Below are positions 8,581 through 16,263 of a stretch of 36,291 nt of DNA, one piece after another (position 1 is the stretch's first letter; the number at the start of each line of letters is the position of its first letter). The DNA comes from Bacteroidota bacterium (GTDB lineage: Bacteria > Bacteroidota > Bacteroidia > Bacteroidales > GCA-2748055): NCBI GenBank assembly GCA_024244665.1, contig JAAEOI010000196.1, positions 1 to 36,291 of the forward strand, given 5' to 3'. The position numbers and the translations under genes were made by a program. The notes under the pieces are model-generated. The model was not told the DNA's origin. It saw only the letters and a program-made list of their open reading frames with translations, and did not search any database.

Positions 8581-9395
8581 TTTGCTGGGGAGTTAGGATT
8601 TATGAGATTTAGCAACTCTTTTTGCAACGCGGAACCGGAGGCAGCGATGGTGTAATTTAGATTTACGCCATTTTCGGTCAGATCGAAAAAGATTTCCTCT
8701 CCATTTATGTCGGTCACTTTCCCTCCAGCCTCCCGGATCAGGAGCCAGGGTACGGCAATATCCCAGATTTTGGTAGTCTGATTAAGTGCAGCCCCCAGCC
8801 TGCCATCTGCCACATAGCAGAAATCCACCAGGGAGTTTGTGGATCGGATATTCCTTACGCGTTTTGAAAGTTTTTTCAGGATCTCCATCTCCGATTCGGT
8901 CTTGCCGGGAGTATCACTGAAATCGAATGAGTAGGCTATCAACTGGTCCTCCAAAACTGAGGAGTGGGTTGGAATGACAGGTTCTCCGTTCTTTTTGCTG
9001 ACTTCACCCTGTTCGGCCAGGAAAAGATCATCACTTACCGGCAGGTACATTCCTCCCAGGACCGGGGTTTGTTTATATAGCAATGCAATGATCACCCCAA
9101 ACCAGGGCAGACCGGCTGCAAAATTCGAGGTGCCGTCCAGAGGATCAACAACCCATGTGTATTCCGATCCATGATTAATATACCCGGTCTCTTCGGTAAT
9201 AATATTAAATTCTCCTGAAGCCTCATTCAGGATCTCCAGAATCACTTTTTCTGCTGCCAGGTCCGCTTCAGTGACCACTGAGCTGATGCTCTCCTTTACC
9301 CGGGCTTTTATCTGCCGGCCATAATAGGAAAGAAGTACTTTCCCGGCTTTTATCAGGGCATGATTAAGGTTTTCTCGGGCATTTTCAGGAATCAT
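8577..9395 (-). CDS. Inositol monophosphatase family phosphatase
   Basis: The 272-residue cytoplasmic protein has the full metal-binding set of the IMPase superfamily: ITEETG (Glu68, Glu69), WVVDPLDGTSNF (Asp84, Asp87) and, toward the C-terminus, IWDIAVPWLL. Length is normal for the family (about 260-280). Members hydrolyse myo-inositol-1-phosphate, sugar phosphates, or 3'-phosphoadenosine 5'-phosphate (CysQ type); the motifs do not separate these. It runs divergently from the ROK regulator with a 94-base shared control region. It overlaps the decayed gene downstream by 4 bases, suggesting a former two-gene operon. A role in recycling PAP or in sugar-phosphate turnover near sulfatase genes is only a guess. 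Confidence 0.85.
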   Translation of the reverse strand: MIPENARENLNHALIKAGKVLLSYYGRQIKARVKESISSVVTEADLAAEKVILEILNEASGEFNIITEETGYINHGSEYTWVVDPLDGTSNFAAGLPWFGVIIALLYKQTPVLGGMYLPVSDDLFLAEQGEVSKKNGEPVIPTHSSVLEDQLIAYSFDFSDTPGKTESEMEILKKLSKRVRNIRSTNSLVDFCYVADGRLGAALNQTTKIWDIAVPWLLIREAGGKVTDINGEEIFFDLTENGVNLNYTIAASGSALQKELLNLINPNSPAK

Positions 9396-9397
9396 GG

Positions 9398-9409
9398 GTT
9401 AAATTTAAC
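9398..9409. promoter_or_regulatory. 12-base perfect palindrome in the IMPase/ROK divergent region
   Basis: GTTAAATTTAAC lies 3 bases upstream of the phosphatase start codon, inside a wider GGGTT/AACCC symmetry. AT-rich palindromes of this sort are typical of ROK/NagC-type or similar operators. A role in repressing the phosphatase gene is inference. Confidence 0.3.
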
Positions 9410-9421
9410 AAAACCCATGGA

Positions 9422-9452
9422 TTTGATTTTCTCAGTTTATTGAGTAAATATG
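9422..9452 (+). promoter_or_regulatory. Candidate promoter of the ROK gene with an inverted repeat in its spacer
   Basis: TTTG (9422-9425), a 19-base spacer and TAAATATG (9445-9452) resemble the Bacteroidota -33/-7 arrangement, with one mismatch in the -7 box. The spacer contains CTCAGTTTATTGAG (9431-9444), whose outer arms CTCA/TGAG are inverted. The start codon follows 37 bases later. Autoregulation by the ROK protein is a reasonable but unproven reading. Confidence 0.35.
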
Positions 9453-9489
9453 CAAAGTAATTCATTCATCAGGGATACAGGACGAGTAT

Positions 9490-10743
9490 ATGAGAACAGA
9501 TGATCCTTATACACCAATTCCAAAAGGGAATGCGGTATATATTAACAGACTTAATAAAATCGAAATACTGGGTTTAATCAGAGAGTTTGCAACCATTTCA
9601 AGAGCGGAGTTGGTTGAGAAGTCAGGCTTAAGTGCACCCACTGTCTCCCGGATCGTTAAAGGTCTTATTGAAGAGGAGAAACTGGTGGAGTCCATTGGTA
9701 TCGGGAGTTCAAGTGGAGGCCGGCCGCCGGTGATGTTAAAGTTCAAGGGAGAAAAATCTTATGTGATAGGTGTTGACCTTGGTGCTACTGCAACCAGGGG
9801 TGTGCTGTCCAATCTGAATGGTGAGTTCGTTGAGGAGATCGAATTCCCAACCAGGCTGGCAGATGGTTATGAAGAGGTCCTGAATGATGTGGCAAATCTG
9901 ATATTAAAATTGGCTGCAAACAGGAAAGAAGTTTCTAAAAGCAGGATTTTCGGAGTGGGAATTGCGGTGGCGGGACTGGTGGATAAAAATAAAAACATCA
10001 TTGATTATTCTCCTGTATTTAACTGGCACGAAGCAGATATTGTCGGTTCGCTCCATGATAAGGTCCCTTATCCAATCATATTTGACAACGTAACGCGATT
10101 GATGGCTCTGGGAGGATTGTATTATGGAAAAGGGCATAAGGCCAAAAATTTCATCTGCATCAATGTGGGGTATGGGATTGGTTCAGGAGTAATTGTGAAT
10201 GGCGAATTGCTTTCGGGAGTAGATGGATTTGCCGGTGAGTTCGGACATATCACTATGGACAAGGATAGCCAAATTCAGTGTAGCTGTAAGAAATACGGTT
10301 GTCTGGAAGCCCTTGCTTCGGGGAAAGCAATCGCACAAACAGCGCAGCAATACATGAAAGAAGGAAGGGAGAGTAAAATAAATGAGCTGTGTGAAGGGGA
10401 GATCAATAAGGCTACAGCAAAAATGGTGGCCCAGGCAGCCAGGATGGGAGATGAACTGGCTCTAAAGGTTTTTAATGATGCCATGGAACACATTGGGGTC
10501 GGGATCGCCAATCTGATCAATCTTTTTAATCCGGAAATGGTTGTCGTCGGAGGCGGGGTATCCCTTGCGGGGGACCTCTTTTTTGAGAACATCCAGAGAG
10601 TCGTAAAGAAGCATGTGATGCAATCAAGCCACAAGGATTTACCTATTCTCCCGGTCGCATTTGGTGAAAATGCGGCACTGATGGGCGCTTTCGCGTTAAT
10701 ATTAAATCAGGTTTTGGGTCTTGATCTGAATCTGAAAGAATAG
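9490..10743 (+). CDS. ROK family transcriptional regulator (NagC/XylR type)
   Basis: The 417-residue protein has an N-terminal winged helix-turn-helix at about residues 20-80 (ISRAELVEKSGLSAPTVSRI) joined to a ROK sugar-kinase-like domain. The ATP-site motif is VIGVDLGATATRG. The ROK zinc signature is GEFGH followed by CSCKKYGCLEALASG. A GGGVSLAG motif is near the end. DNA-binding ROK proteins usually repress sugar-catabolic genes and release DNA on binding a sugar or sugar phosphate. Position at the head of the plus-strand catabolic run (10989-19388) and the palindromes upstream of itself and of the LamG gene suggest it controls this cluster. The kinase-like domain keeps much of the catalytic sequence, so residual kinase activity cannot be excluded. 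Confidence 0.9.
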   Translation: MRTDDPYTPIPKGNAVYINRLNKIEILGLIREFATISRAELVEKSGLSAPTVSRIVKGLIEEEKLVESIGIGSSSGGRPPVMLKFKGEKSYVIGVDLGATATRGVLSNLNGEFVEEIEFPTRLADGYEEVLNDVANLILKLAANRKEVSKSRIFGVGIAVAGLVDKNKNIIDYSPVFNWHEADIVGSLHDKVPYPIIFDNVTRLMALGGLYYGKGHKAKNFICINVGYGIGSGVIVNGELLSGVDGFAGEFGHITMDKDSQIQCSCKKYGCLEALASGKAIAQTAQQYMKEGRESKINELCEGEINKATAKMVAQAARMGDELALKVFNDAMEHIGVGIANLINLFNPEMVVVGGGVSLAGDLFFENIQRVVKKHVMQSSHKDLPILPVAFGENAALMGAFALILNQVLGLDLNLKE

Positions 10744-10755
10744 CCATATCTTCTC

Positions 10756-10887
10756 ATGAAATTTCTAACTGTAATAGCACTAAGTTCTATTGTAACCCTT
10801 GTTTTCTGTGTGCTATTATTCACCGAATGTAAAGGACCCGGAAGTGGCACTGCTGATTTTAAAGACTACTTACTTATCTATCATTAG
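10756..10887 (+). CDS. Possible 43-residue membrane or secreted peptide
   Basis: A short frame opens with MKFLTVIALSS and a hydrophobic segment, then TECKGPGSG, and ends after 43 codons. It looks like a signal peptide or single membrane helix with a short tail and could be the stump of a lost lipoprotein; FTEC is a poor lipobox. It starts 12 bases after the ROK stop codon. No homologue is recognised, and it may not be translated. Confidence 0.25.
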   Translation: MKFLTVIALSSIVTLVFCVLLFTECKGPGSGTADFKDYLLIYH

Positions 10888-10891
10888 AAAG

Positions 10892-10962
10892 TTTGGGATT
10901 GTGTATTTCTTTGCCTATTTTCGATATGAAGATTTCACCTCTGAAATTAGATTGGCATTTCA
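10892..10962 (+). promoter_or_regulatory. Candidate promoter and operator of the LamG-led operon
   Basis: TTTG (10892-10895), a 20-base spacer and TATTTTCG (10916-10923) approximate the Bacteroidota promoter. Just downstream lies ATTTCA CCTC TGAAAT (10932-10947), a 16-base inverted repeat. A second ATTTCA at 10957-10962 pairs again with TGAAAT, so three half-sites are arranged for alternative dimer binding or a leader hairpin. The site is about 40-60 bases before the LamG start codon and is a good candidate target for the adjacent ROK regulator. Confidence 0.4.
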
Positions 10963-10988
10963 ATTAGTCTAATACAAATATATTGATA

Positions 10989-13673
10989 ATGAGGAAGCTA
11001 TCCTTAATGAGATTTTTCTGTCTGGCCATTACTTTTGTACTGATGGTTGGCAGTAGTACCCCCCAGGAGGTTTCGCCGGAGTTGAAACTGGGAATTTTCG
11101 GTGCTTTCTATACCAAATTGGATTCCGGAGAGGATTTTGAAAAATATTCACGAACCGGTGATTTCGCGGATATTGTGGTGGACCTGGGAACCGGAAATTC
11201 CAAGATGGTATTCTGGCGTGGTTCCAGCTACCTGCCTTACCTGGAAACCAATGAAGGCCGGTGGTATGTGGAAGAGGTGATTCCCCGAAGCGGAAATGGT
11301 GAGGGAATCCGTACGGATAGGATAAATGCCTATTCTCATGTAAAGATTATCGAAAGCGGTTCGGAAAAAGTTGTGGTACACTGGCGCTACCTCCCAGAGT
11401 TTTCAGGCCTGAATCCAAATGTGGGTGTGGATGCAACGAAATTTATTGATGAATACTTCACCATTTCCCCTGATGGAAGTGTGCATCGAACCATCCGTCA
11501 GGGAACTGCAAAGATCGACAGTTGGAAGGATCCAAAGAACATGATTCAGCAGACCTTTACCCTTACTGCTTCGGGTATTACCAATTCGGAGACCAGGCAG
11601 CCCGGAACCTCTAACCTGGAAAAAGCTGTGGAGGGTTCTCCCATTGTTAATAAGGTGGTCAGAAATCCTGTTGCCTGGTGGAAATTTGATGAGGCCATGG
11701 GTGATGTGGCTGCAGAATCCGTGAGCGGTGAAGTGAGTGATATTCATGGGCATAAAGGGCTTTGGAAAATGGGTGTATCCGGGACCGCACTTCAGTTTGA
11801 CGGTTACAATACCTACCTGGCTTTGCCGCAGGAGAAGGCTCCTCCCAATACAGATGGTCTTACTCTGGAAGCCTGGATTGCTATTGGTGCCTATCCCTGG
11901 AACTGGACCCCGGTGATCCAGCAGGGCGATGATGAAGGTTTCTTCCTGGGCGTGGACGGGCATGGCCATCCGGGTTTCAATATCATGGTTGGAGATGTTT
12001 GGGAAGAGCTGGTTTCCGATGCTTTTCTGGAAAGAAACACCTGGTACCACATTGCAGGAACCTATGATATGAAGACCGGGGATATGGTCATTTATGTGGA
12101 TGGCAAGCAAGCCGGAACGAAAACGGCACGTCGTGAATATGTGGGTGTGGCCAGGGCTGAGATCAAGATAGGTAAGGGAAAGGACCGCAGGCCAACCGAT
12201 CCGGTCAGGGAAAATACTTTCATTGACTCTTACGGGTTTGACGGGCTCCTCGATGAGGTGAAGATCTATGATGCCGGGCTGACAGCCGCGGAGGTGAAAG
12301 AATCCTATTCATTAAGCGGACTATCACTGGCTGAAAAGAGCAACCCGGATATGGCGGAGCGAAGCCTGCCTGTGTTCAAGCCCTCCGGGAAATTCGGAGC
12401 AAATTATTCCAGATTGAAGTTTTATGAAACCTGGGACAACCTCTGGAGATTTAGTGGTCACCCCGATGTGGTGGTATCCTTTGACGAACTTCCCACCAGG
12501 TTCGTATTCTGGAGAGGTACCGGATACATACCCATGATGGTGAATGAGAAAGGACAATGGTACAGTAATGAATTTAATGAAACCTGGGGGACCTCAGGCG
12601 GCCAGGGATGCCAGGAACCCATGTCTGACAAGGAGGCCTATACAAACTTTGCACGGATCATTGAAAATTCCGATGCAAGGGTGGTGGTACACTGGAGATA
12701 TCCCCTCCTTGATGTGTTGCATGTATTTGCCAATGTGGATGAAGAGACCGGGTGGGGCGATTGGGGTGAATGGTACTATTATATCTATCCCGATGGAGTG
12801 GCTGTGAAGAAGATGAATCTCTGGACCCATGGTGAAAGGAATCATGAATGGCAGGAATCCATGGCCATATTCGGTCCCAATCAGCATCCCGAGGATATCA
12901 TTGAGACTGAAGTCGCACTCACCATGGTGAACATGGAAGGGAATGCTGTGGAATACAGCTGGGAGGGAGGACCTCCTGATGATGTGGATGAGCCTGAGGA
13001 TAAGGTCGTACAGCACATCAATTATAAGGCGGATTATGATCCGGTAACCATAGGTGAGTTTGGTGAATCGGATGTATATGGGGGAGAAATCACACCTTAT
13101 GCGGTGTTCCCTACCTGGAATCACTGGCCCGTGGCACAGATGCCCTCCGATGGAAGGTATGCCAGTTTCCCGGACCGTACTGCCCACAGTTCGCTGACCC
13201 ATGTGAGACTACCCACCCATGCTGAGGATTTCGGCGACCGGCCTTATCAGCAAAAGATCCTGATGGAGGGAATGCTGGATAAATCTCCCGAAGAATTAAT
13301 TCCATTGGCTGCATCCTGGCTCAACCCACCCGGGGTAACCCCGCTAAGAGGTTGCGAAAGTGAGGGCTATGACAAGACTGAGCGCGCATTTAAAGTGAAT
13401 GCATTAGAAGAAGAGATGGTTCTGAGGGTGGATGCAACGGAAGAAAATCCCATTGTCAATCCCTGTTTTGTGATAAAGAACTGGGCGAAGCAATCACCGG
13501 CAAGTCTGGCCGTGAATGGAAAAGCAATGACCTCCGGACCCGATGTGAGACAGGGTATTGTGAGAGATACCGATGGCACCTGGACCATGGTGGTCTGGTT
13601 CAAGCTTGAAGCTATCGATCCAGTGGAATTTGTTTTTGAAAGCAACACCCTGGGGAACAACGAGGTACTTTAA
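10989..13673 (+). CDS. Large secreted LamG-domain protein, probable polysaccharide-active enzyme
   Basis: The start is set at the ATG at 10989; a TTG two codons earlier is also in frame. The 894-residue product has a signal peptide (about 1-26). A LamG / concanavalin-A-like jelly-roll occupies about 228-438 (VAWWKFDEAMGD, LEAWIAIGAYPW, WYHIAGTYD, GFDGLLDEVKIYDAGL). The LamG domain sits between two related modules. Module A (about 39-190) and module B (about 476-620) share FYxxxD, FWRGxxYxP, xxxxGxWY, IIEsxxxxVVVHWRY and YxxIxPDGxxxxxxxxxT. The rest is rich in aromatic residues and histidines. I know no named family for the outer modules. Position at the head of the operon suggests an extracellular depolymerase or binding protein; a lyase (for example ulvan-lyase-like) is one possibility, not shown by the sequence. 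Confidence 0.6.
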   Translation: MRKLSLMRFFCLAITFVLMVGSSTPQEVSPELKLGIFGAFYTKLDSGEDFEKYSRTGDFADIVVDLGTGNSKMVFWRGSSYLPYLETNEGRWYVEEVIPRSGNGEGIRTDRINAYSHVKIIESGSEKVVVHWRYLPEFSGLNPNVGVDATKFIDEYFTISPDGSVHRTIRQGTAKIDSWKDPKNMIQQTFTLTASGITNSETRQPGTSNLEKAVEGSPIVNKVVRNPVAWWKFDEAMGDVAAESVSGEVSDIHGHKGLWKMGVSGTALQFDGYNTYLALPQEKAPPNTDGLTLEAWIAIGAYPWNWTPVIQQGDDEGFFLGVDGHGHPGFNIMVGDVWEELVSDAFLERNTWYHIAGTYDMKTGDMVIYVDGKQAGTKTARREYVGVARAEIKIGKGKDRRPTDPVRENTFIDSYGFDGLLDEVKIYDAGLTAAEVKESYSLSGLSLAEKSNPDMAERSLPVFKPSGKFGANYSRLKFYETWDNLWRFSGHPDVVVSFDELPTRFVFWRGTGYIPMMVNEKGQWYSNEFNETWGTSGGQGCQEPMSDKEAYTNFARIIENSDARVVVHWRYPLLDVLHVFANVDEETGWGDWGEWYYYIYPDGVAVKKMNLWTHGERNHEWQESMAIFGPNQHPEDIIETEVALTMVNMEGNAVEYSWEGGPPDDVDEPEDKVVQHINYKADYDPVTIGEFGESDVYGGEITPYAVFPTWNHWPVAQMPSDGRYASFPDRTAHSSLTHVRLPTHAEDFGDRPYQQKILMEGMLDKSPEELIPLAASWLNPPGVTPLRGCESEGYDKTERAFKVNALEEEMVLRVDATEENPIVNPCFVIKNWAKQSPASLAVNGKAMTSGPDVRQGIVRDTDGTWTMVVWFKLEAIDPVEFVFESNTLGNNEVL

Positions 13674-13715
13674 TCAGACATCAAATATTTATCTACCTTA
13701 ACCAATAAAGGAAAC

Positions 13716-14144
13716 ATGAGAAAATTAGCTGCCCTGCTGCTGACAACAGCCCTGATGACCGGATTGACCGCTGGATGCAACTCCAATGCCGGTGAACAGA
13801 CAGCAAATAGAGAGATTAAAAGGGTGGGGATGGTCATCAAGATCAAGGCCGAACACATAGATGAGTACCGCAAGATCCATTCAGCATCCAATGCCGGGGT
13901 AAGGGACCTGCTTACCAGGGCCCACATGCACAACTTCTCCATTTTCCTGCACCAGTTGGACGATGGCAACTGGTATGAGTTCGGCTATTATGAGTATACC
14001 GGAGACGATTTTGAAGCCGACATGGCCACGCTGGACAAGCATCCACGCAACATTGAATGGCTGAAGGTCTGCGATCCCATGCAGGTTCCACTGGAGGGTG
14101 AAACCGGCTGGGCAGAGATGGAACAGGTCTATTTTAACCAGTAA
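13716..14144 (+). CDS. L-rhamnose mutarotase family lipoprotein (exported)
   Basis: The product is 142 residues: a lipoprotein signal peptide (GLTAGC, Cys21) followed by a full-length RhaM/DUF718-type domain (about 35-140). Family features seen are RVGMVIKIKAEHIDEYRKIH, with Tyr51 and His55 spaced like the catalytic Tyr/His of E. coli RhaM, then NFSIFL, the YEYTGDDFEADMATLD block and WLKVCDPMQVPL. RhaM interconverts alpha and beta anomers of L-rhamnose and is normally cytoplasmic, so a lipid-anchored, exported form is unusual. It would act before transport. It lies 42 bases after the LamG gene and 26 bases before the RbsD-type mutarotase. The substrate could be rhamnose or another deoxysugar. 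Confidence 0.75.
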   Translation: MRKLAALLLTTALMTGLTAGCNSNAGEQTANREIKRVGMVIKIKAEHIDEYRKIHSASNAGVRDLLTRAHMHNFSIFLHQLDDGNWYEFGYYEYTGDDFEADMATLDKHPRNIEWLKVCDPMQVPLEGETGWAEMEQVYFNQ

Positions 14145-14170
14145 ACAGACACAGGTTAATACATTTACAG

Positions 14171-14596
14171 ATGAAAGAGGCAGGTATGTTAAACAGGGAT
14201 ATATCAGCGGTGATATCGGAACAGGGTCATGGTGATCTCCTGATGGTTGCCGACGCCGGATTTGCCATTCCATTGGGTGTAGAGGTCATCGATCTCTCTT
14301 TGAAGGAAAATGTGCCCATGGTGATGGATGTATTGTCAGAGCTATCCCGGTACTTCTCAGTGGAGAAGATGTATATGTCAAAGGAGACAGGTGAAATAAG
14401 CCCTTCTCATTTCAAGAAGGTATCAACTGCCTTTGGAGACAATGTGGAGCTTGAGATTCTTGAGCATGCAGACCTGAAAGTGCTGAGCAGGGATGTGAAA
14501 GCCGTCATCCGGACTGGAGATTTTACAGCCTACGGCAATGTGATCCTGGTTTCAGGAGCAGGTGACCGGTGGTATTTAGAAAACAGTAATCATTAA
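14171..14596 (+). CDS. RbsD/FucU family sugar mutarotase
   Basis: The 141-residue cytoplasmic protein matches the RbsD/FucU fold in length and order: LNRDISAVISEQGHGD with His20, VADAGFAIP with Asp28 (same numbering as the RbsD catalytic residues), a HADLK histidine near 98, and AVIRTGDFTAYGNVILVSG near the C-terminus. RbsD converts ribopyranose to the furanose form; FucU interconverts fucose anomers. The sequence does not decide between ribose, fucose or another sugar. It lies 12 bases upstream of the symporter gene, so its substrate is probably the sugar imported by that transporter. No signal peptide is present, in contrast to the preceding mutarotase. Confidence 0.85.
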   Translation: MKEAGMLNRDISAVISEQGHGDLLMVADAGFAIPLGVEVIDLSLKENVPMVMDVLSELSRYFSVEKMYMSKETGEISPSHFKKVSTAFGDNVELEILEHADLKVLSRDVKAVIRTGDFTAYGNVILVSGAGDRWYLENSNH

Positions 14597-14608
14597 ACCC
14601 AATCGAAC

Positions 14609-16252
14609 ATGGATTTGAATATTAACACAATCGATCTTATCATAATTATAGTCTACCTGGTGGGGATTCTGCTGGTCGGGATCCTCTCGGTCCGTTTGAA
14701 AAAAATGACCAGTGAAGGATATTTCCTGGCAGGAAGGGGATTGGGATGGGTCATGGTTGGGGCTGCACTTTTTGCTTCCAACATATCGACCATTCACCTG
14801 GTTGGGCTTGCCGCCTCGGGGTACAATGAAGGATTGGTCTGGGGTAATTTTGAGTGGTTGGCATCCATTACTCTGATCTTGCTGGGGCTGGTATTTGCCC
14901 CATTTTATTTCAAAAGTAAGATATCTACCCTGCCGGAGTTTTTGGAAAAAAGATATGGTCCCGCAGCCCGAACCATACTGGCAGTGATTGCCATCATAGG
15001 TGCACTTTTTGTACATATCGGAATGAGCCTGTATGCGGGGGCAGTTGTTTTTCATGCATTTTTCGGGATTAACGTGTTTACATCCATCCTTGTGATCTCG
15101 GTCATCACCACCATCTATACAGTGTTGGGAGGATTAAAGGCTGTGGTAGTCACTGAAAGTGTTCAGACGGTGATCCTGATCCTGGGAGCCGTTGTATTGA
15201 CCGGTTTTGCCATGGCAGCTCTTCCGGAACACGGGGTTACTTCACTGGCAGAACTGAAAGCACAACTGAAACCGGGTCAGCTTAACATGCTTCATACGAA
15301 AGAGAGCCTTGGATTGCTGGGAGAGGGCGGATTCGAGTCAGGGCTCACCTGGTATGCATGTCTGCTGGGATATCCCATCCTGGGTCTCTGGTACTGGTGC
15401 TCCGACCAGACCATTGTGCAGCGGGTCCTGGGTGCAAAAACCCAGCAAGCGGCCCAGATGGGTCCTATTTTCGCCGGATTTTTGAAGATACTCCCCGTAT
15501 TTATCCTGGTATTCCCCGGGGTGATTGCCTATGTCCTTTTTAAAGATATTATCGGTACCAATGCCAATCAGGCTCTTCCGGTGATGATCGACCAACTTTT
15601 GCCCACCGGGCTCAAAGGGATCATGGCTGCCACGCTTCTGGCTGCGCTGATGAGCACCATTGCTGCAGCACTGAACAGTTCAGCAACGCTTGTGGCTGTT
15701 GATATTGTTAAACGTGTCAAACCCTCTACCACCGATAAGCAGCAAATCAAATATGGTCGGATTGCAGCGGTTGTGGTGATGCTGCTGGCCATGCTCTGGT
15801 CAACACAGGGAGATAAATTCTCCAGCATCTTTGAGGCCATCAATAAGATCGCGGCAGCCATCGCTCCACCGGTGGCCACGGTGTTCCTTTTTGGAGTATT
15901 CTCCAAGCGGGGTACCAATAAAGCTGCCATAGTGACGCTTCTGACCGGACTAGTTCTTGGAATTACAGCATTTTGTCTCGACTTCGAGCCCATCAGTGGA
16001 CATATGTATCTGACCAGGGGATTGCACATCCCATTTATGATGCAGGCCTGGTGGCTCTTTGTGATCTGTACGGTAATTTACTTTGCAGTAAGCTATTCCA
16101 CGCCGCGGCCGCCCGCTGAGGTTATAGAAAATTATACCTGGGAGAATCCCCTTTCGGTGATTACAAAAGGAGAATTCAAGGGAGTGAAGGATGTGCGTCT
16201 CTGGGCGGGAATCCTGGTAGTGACCCTTGTGGTTATGTATATAATATTTTAA
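14609..16252 (+). CDS. Sodium:solute symporter (SSS family), sugar type
   Basis: The 547-residue polytopic inner-membrane protein has about 13-14 hydrophobic segments. Family marks are the N-terminal helix followed by GYFLAGRGLGWVMVG, FASNISTIHLVGLA, STLPEFLEKRYG, the YTVLGGLKAVVVTESVQ block, and LMSTIAAALNSSATLVAVDIV, which belongs to the Na+-coordinating part of SSS proteins. Length and the WYWCSDQTIVQRVLGAK segment fit the SGLT-like sugar/inositol branch. It should import the released monosaccharide with sodium. It sits between the RbsD-type mutarotase (12-base gap) and the zinc dehydrogenase (11-base gap), clearly in one operon. Exact substrate unknown. Confidence 0.9.
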   Translation: MDLNINTIDLIIIIVYLVGILLVGILSVRLKKMTSEGYFLAGRGLGWVMVGAALFASNISTIHLVGLAASGYNEGLVWGNFEWLASITLILLGLVFAPFYFKSKISTLPEFLEKRYGPAARTILAVIAIIGALFVHIGMSLYAGAVVFHAFFGINVFTSILVISVITTIYTVLGGLKAVVVTESVQTVILILGAVVLTGFAMAALPEHGVTSLAELKAQLKPGQLNMLHTKESLGLLGEGGFESGLTWYACLLGYPILGLWYWCSDQTIVQRVLGAKTQQAAQMGPIFAGFLKILPVFILVFPGVIAYVLFKDIIGTNANQALPVMIDQLLPTGLKGIMAATLLAALMSTIAAALNSSATLVAVDIVKRVKPSTTDKQQIKYGRIAAVVVMLLAMLWSTQGDKFSSIFEAINKIAAAIAPPVATVFLFGVFSKRGTNKAAIVTLLTGLVLGITAFCLDFEPISGHMYLTRGLHIPFMMQAWWLFVICTVIYFAVSYSTPRPPAEVIENYTWENPLSVITKGEFKGVKDVRLWAGILVVTLVVMYIIF

Positions 16253-16263
16253 GATAAAAGGAT

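Noticed and set aside
11403..12110. Long opposite-strand frame (235 codons) under the LamG gene
   Set aside because: It lacks family motifs and start context, and lies wholly inside a clearly coding gene with strong domain evidence.
12594..13202. Opposite-strand frame of 202 codons
   Set aside because: It is a shadow frame in the second half of the LamG protein gene; no motif, signal or context supports it.
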